The position numbers and the translations under genes were made by a program. Positions 61,401 through 64,000 of a stretch of DNA of 64,000 nt are shown here, in pieces. Origin of the DNA: Dirofilaria immitis. Its lineage: Eukaryota; Nematoda; Chromadorea; Rhabditida; Onchocercidae. Below the pieces are notes generated by a model, which was not told the origin of the DNA, did no database searches, and worked only from the letters and a program-made list of their open reading frames with translations. Within the stretch, counting starts at the first letter, position 1; every line of letters begins with the position of its first letter. The stretch covers positions 992,001-1,056,000 of the forward strand of contig JAKNDB010000054.1 in assembly GCA_024305405.1 (NCBI GenBank), read 5' to 3'.

Positions 61401-63477
61401 TGCTTAGTAATACTTGTGTTAAAATAAATATTTACGAATTAATAAACTAAAATGCTAAGTAACAGTTACTGAAATAATACTGATATTAGAATAATGATTT
61501 TTAAAATAATACTGAAATACTTATTAAATTCATAAACAAATAGTTTTTCTTAATAAGGAGAAATTTGTGTTATTAAATAATTCATGCATAGTTAAATTAA
61601 AATTACAATCAAAATATTACTTATTTTATTTTATCTCTTCCTGCTTTTTTTTCAAATCTACAATTAATCTATAATTTCTTTATAAATTAATGTATTTATT
61701 TTTCATCCTTTTTACATTGCTATTTTATTTTTATTTAATATTTTTTTGGTTAGACAAAAATTATGAAATATTAGAAAAATATATATATATATAGCCATAT
61801 TAAGATAATTAAGCAAACTTTTGCTAAAACTAAACAATTAAAATCAATCATCAATCAAAATTAAAATAATCAAATGAGCTATGAAAGTTGAGCTACCAAA
61901 ATTGCCGTGCTTCTAGAATAGTTAAATAAATTGTAAGTTTCTATCTTGAATTAAAACAAAATTTTCAATAATATATGTAACGATCATATGATTATCTGTA
62001 ATAATTAATAGTCAAAAATGCTGATAAGAAATATTTTTGCATAAATTTGTTTATTCACTTACCATCGATCTTCATTCCAGCATTAATGCAACGCATATAA
62101 CGACATGAACGACAAACTGCTCGATTATCTGTAAATTAATATTTATTCTTTATTTAAACAATCTAATCAATTTTTAGATAAATAGATCAATCTTAGATTC
62201 TTATCAATAAATAAATTAATTATTCAAGAAAACAAATGATTAATTCTTCTTTTGATAATTTGATAAAATCATTTTCAAATAGAAAAAAATACACGATATA
62301 ATGATATGAAAAAAGAAGAATGAAAAATTTACAGAAAAATAATAAAATAAAAATGATTCATAAAATTTAAAAAATTTATTTCAATTTTTTCGTAATTTTT
62401 CTTCTTTTTTTTTATTGTGCCAAATAAAAATTTATCATTTTATTATTCATTTAACATTCAACAAAAAAAAACGAAAAATTGGACGAATAAAAATTTTGAA
62501 TGGAAAAAATTATAAAATATTATAAATGATTATTGTTTTGTTTGTAATTTCATTTGTCATTTTTAGGTAAATAAAATTATATTTAAATTAATAATACAAT
62601 AATAAATAATCATATTTTATTATTTATGTTTCATCGTATCGTATGATATTTTTAGCCTCTCATTTTATATTAATTTAAATTTTTAAACAAATTTATCTAA
62701 CATTCACAACGAAATATTGTTACCGTAATTTCTTGAATTTAAAAAAATGTTTTCTATACGAAACTTACGTTTATCAATATTGCAATTACTACTAAAGCGA
62801 CACGTATATCTATAACCACGTCGAATGGTCCGTCTAAAGAAGCCTGCAAAAAAACGAAAAATTTGAAAAAAGCTTATTATTAGACTAAATTATATTTTTT
62901 TCTCGTTTATCATATTTATCATTATTTTTCTTTTATCTGATTTTTTAGGTGATAAAAAATCCTAACCTATTATCATTGCATTATCATCATCAAGGAGTCA
63001 TATAATTAATAATAATTTGAAGTATAAATCACAAAATATTAAATAATATTATCATTTCAAAAAAATGACTAAAATGAACAGTTTTAATCATATTATCACG
63101 AATAAATTGTTATTTATAGTAATTTAATGATTGATAATTAATTTTTTTGAAAATTATCATTGAAGCTTTGCAGGTGAATATAAACTTATTTTCAACTGCA
63201 AAAAAACCAACAAATGAAATTGAAATGTAGGGCTATTTTTCATCCTGCAATAAAAACTCATAAGATTTCAAGGTAATGTTTAATTAATCATTGATTAAGC
63301 AACTATAGGTAAAAAGTATAGAAATGTTTTGTGAATGATAATTACGAAAGTGAACCATCTATTTCTTTTTTTTTCTACTTTAAATTAACTAACCTTTACA
63401 TCCGTTACATGCAATCGTTCCATAATGCCGACCTGTTGCCTGATCACCGCATACCGTACACAATAAATCATTGTTGT
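55277..63477 (-). CDS. HNF4-like nuclear hormone receptor (5' end outside window)
   Basis: Thirteen exons with consistent phases encode about 560 residues from the first zinc finger to the stop. The DNA-binding domain has [14 protein letters not shown], the P-box region CNGCKGFFRR, a second finger C-x5-C-x9-C-x2-C ([20 protein letters not shown]) and [14 protein letters not shown] after it, as in HNF4/NR2A. A Ser/Thr-rich hinge leads to a ligand-binding domain ([64 protein letters not shown] as helix 12). A tail of about 130 residues rich in S, P and D follows. It should be a nuclear transcription factor; nematodes have many HNF4-derived receptors, several tied to fat and energy metabolism, but I cannot name the orthologue. 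Exon 5 has a one-base frameshift. Confidence 0.92.
55957..56100 (-). CDS. nuclear receptor exon 12
   Basis: Between ATTCTTTAG and GTAATTAC, phase 2 in and out. It reads [20 protein letters not shown], then [20 protein letters not shown] and FIVDPFK. It is part of the C-terminal tail; the acidic DDFVES and SYRRYSPT could be modification sites (inference). Confidence 0.87.
56400..56484 (-). CDS. nuclear receptor exon 11
   Basis: Between TTATTTATAG and GTTTGTTT. It reads [20 protein letters not shown] then STSCVDIE, just after helix 12. The donor is weaker than the others, but phases fit on both sides. Confidence 0.83.
56834..56966 (-). CDS. nuclear receptor exon 10: helix 11-12 (AF-2)
   Basis: Between TACGTTTAG and GTAATTTT. 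It reads [20 protein letters not shown], then [20 protein letters not shown]. The [10 protein letters not shown] part matches HNF4 IDNLLQEMLL, the ligand- and coactivator-dependent AF-2 helix. Confidence 0.92.
57140..57390. repeat. three-copy ~105-bp tandem repeat in a nuclear receptor intron
   Basis: CCGAGAATACTCATTAATTTGATACGGTTACTTG recurs near 57230 and 57335, with a more diverged copy near 57145. TAGTGGAAAAAAAATCT / TAGTAAAAAAGAAAAATTCT follow in each. Confidence 0.75.
57696..57847 (-). CDS. nuclear receptor exon 9: ligand-binding domain helices 8-10
   Basis: Between ATTATTGTAG and GTCAATTA. It reads [51 protein letters not shown], parallel to HNF4 DAKGLSDPGKI...RSQVQVSLEDYI...RFGELLLLLPTLQ. 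Confidence 0.93.
58202..58320 (-). CDS. nuclear receptor exon 8: ligand-binding domain helices 6-8
   Basis: Between TTTATTTCAG and GTTAGCTA. It reads [56 protein letters not shown] matches HNF4 LQIDDNEYAYLKAIIFFDP. Confidence 0.93.
58771..58913 (-). CDS. nuclear receptor exon 7: ligand-binding domain helices 4-5
   Basis: Between CAATTTACAG and GTATGAGT. It reads [64 protein letters not shown] corresponds to HNF4 DQVALLRAHAGEHLLLG. Confidence 0.94.
58990..59157. repeat. three-copy ~57-bp tandem repeat in a nuclear receptor intron
   Basis: GATAGCAATTTGACAAATAAATTAAATTGAAATGA recurs near 58994, 59050 and 59108 with increasing divergence. Confidence 0.75.
59532..59663 (-). CDS. nuclear receptor exon 6: ligand-binding domain helices 2-3
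   Basis: Between CAAATTATAG and GTATATC, phase 0 both ends. It reads [44 protein letters not shown]. The [12 protein letters not shown]...DDQ signature is the conserved start of nuclear receptor ligand-binding domains. Confidence 0.94.
60032..60261 (-). CDS. nuclear receptor exon 5: hinge and helix 1, with a one-base frameshift
   Basis: Between CATACAG and GTAAGCG. It starts [20 protein letters not shown], a Ser/Thr/Ala-rich hinge, then [19 protein letters not shown]. At the T7 run 60097-60103 (A7 in the coding sense) the frame must shift to [20 protein letters not shown] and QL, because exon 6 starts in phase 0. The uncorrected frame would end in phase 1. A six-base run restores a continuous frame. 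Confidence 0.88.
60433..60604 (-). CDS. nuclear receptor exon 4: C-terminal extension and hinge
   Basis: Between TTCTTTTTAG and GTATGAAA. It reads [66 protein letters not shown] is the HNF4-type extension after the second zinc finger, and GRRKR is a likely nuclear localisation signal. Confidence 0.93.
60751..60822 (+). pseudogene. degenerate tRNA-Thr(CGT)-like element
   Basis: A cloverleaf can be traced. U8-A9 precede a D arm GCCC/GAGC (3 of 4 pairs). An anticodon arm CTCCG-TTCGTAT-AGAAG (3 of 5 pairs) follows, with loop TT-CGT-AT. The T arm is TGGGG-TTCGATT-GCCCA (4 of 5 pairs, perfect T loop). The acceptor stem is poor (4 of 7). Both internal promoter boxes are recognisable (TAGCCCATGG and GGTTCGATTGC). 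The mismatches argue for a pseudogene or a tRNA-derived SINE rather than a working tRNA. It lies antisense in the intron between nuclear receptor exons 3 and 4. Confidence 0.6.
61130..61345. repeat. two-copy ~109-bp direct repeat in a nuclear receptor intron
   Basis: TTAAGAACTATTCTTATTCAA at 61133 returns as TTAAGAACTATTTTTATTCAA at 61242. Both copies are followed at similar distances by ATTGGAATGATATGTAAATTG-like words. Confidence 0.7.
62063..62128 (-). CDS. nuclear receptor exon 3: second zinc finger, C-terminal half
   Basis: Between AATTTACAG and GTAAGTG. It reads [20 protein letters not shown] then ID. The two cysteines of CRSC complete the second zinc finger, and [10 protein letters not shown] is the following recognition-supporting helix. 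Confidence 0.96.
62769..62843 (-). CDS. nuclear receptor exon 2: first recognition helix and second finger start
   Basis: Between TTTTTGCAG and GTAAGTTT. It reads [20 protein letters not shown] then NIDK. The residues after the P-box (GFFRR) are canonical, and the two cysteines start the second finger. Confidence 0.97.
63394..63477 (-). CDS. nuclear receptor exon 1 in window: first zinc finger and P-box
   Basis: Between TTTTTCTAG and GTTAGTTA. It reads [27 protein letters not shown], with the four zinc ligands of the first finger. The P-box is CNGCKG; HNF4 has CDGCKG. The exon enters in phase 1, so at least one 5' exon lies right of the window. Confidence 0.97.
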
Positions 63478-64000
63478 CTAGAAAAATATTTAATATCGAG
63501 AAATGATAATTATATTAATAGTATTAATAACAATAATAATGATAATAATTAATTTTGTTTTATTCTAATCTTCCTATTTTATTGTCGTTATTTTTATTAT
63601 TGCTGCCATTGTTATTACTGTTATCATTGCTATTATTACTATTATTATTACGGTTAAGACAATAATGTCTTTATTTTGGTTGAATTTTTTCTATTCATTA
63701 TTTTACTGTTTTTGTTGCTCCTACCATAGGTATTATTATTGTTTCAATTACGTTTTTGCTTAGTTTTATTGAATTATTTGTTTTTAATTTCATTTGTCAT
63801 TACTATTTGATTACTTTATAATCATCACTTTCTGGTGATTATTATCGCGACAATTATTATCAGTAATTGTTGATATTGTGGACAAATTAGTATAATTAGT
63901 ATCATAATAAGTATCTTGGTGATATATTTAGCTATTGCATCAAAAAATTGAAATTATTAATTGAAAGGAATAAAATTGAACTTTTTTCAATATCATCAAT
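63478..64000. other. nuclear receptor intron (upstream end of window)
   Basis: Intronic sequence with imperfect ATT/ATC trinucleotide stretches (about 63520-63660). No exon was recognised. Confidence 0.6.

Overview
The window is very AT-rich (G+C roughly one fifth) eukaryotic DNA made of short exons in very long introns. Three genes can be built from matching splice sites, reading phase and protein similarity, and all lie on the minus strand. The N-terminal half of domain I of a Cav2 calcium channel (unc-2 type) reads almost like the Caenorhabditis elegans protein. Together with an HNF4-like nuclear receptor and TTTCAG/TTTTAG acceptors, this points to a nematode. The long introns and AT-richness would suit a spirurid or filarial-type worm better than Caenorhabditis or Strongyloides, but the species cannot be settled from this window.

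Layout. (1) 85-8650: 5' end of unc-2, four exons (N-terminal cytosolic exon, IS1, IS2-IS3, IS4), running off the left edge. (2) 8651-20819: no confirmed gene; repeats, a hairpin and several unexplained G+C-richer islands. (3) 20820-44439: an unidentified gene of at least seven exons, basic and glutamine-rich at its N-terminus, with its 3' end not found. (4) 44440-55210: intergenic, low-complexity DNA. (5) 55211-63477: an HNF4-like nuclear receptor, thirteen exons from the first zinc finger to the stop codon and a poly(A) signal; its N-terminal exon(s) lie beyond the right edge.

The most striking find is inside the intron just upstream of the unc-2 IS1 exon. About 600 bp there hold two adjacent decayed bacterial gene fragments, both on the minus strand. 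One is a clear NDUFS4-like (ETC complex I) domain in its short bacterial form. The other is a probable LptF/YjgP-type lipopolysaccharide-export permease C-terminus. The simplest reading is an old transfer from an alphaproteobacterial endosymbiont such as Wolbachia into the nematode nuclear genome.

Other points: each of the three genes carries one single-base frameshift next to a homopolymer, as if the assembly has uncorrected indels. unc-2 uses a GC-AG intron. A degenerate tRNA-Thr-like element sits in a nuclear-receptor intron. Several near-perfect hairpins, the longest with 29-bp arms at 40303-40369, and many degenerate tandem repeats fill the introns. No functional link between the three genes is evident beyond shared strand.
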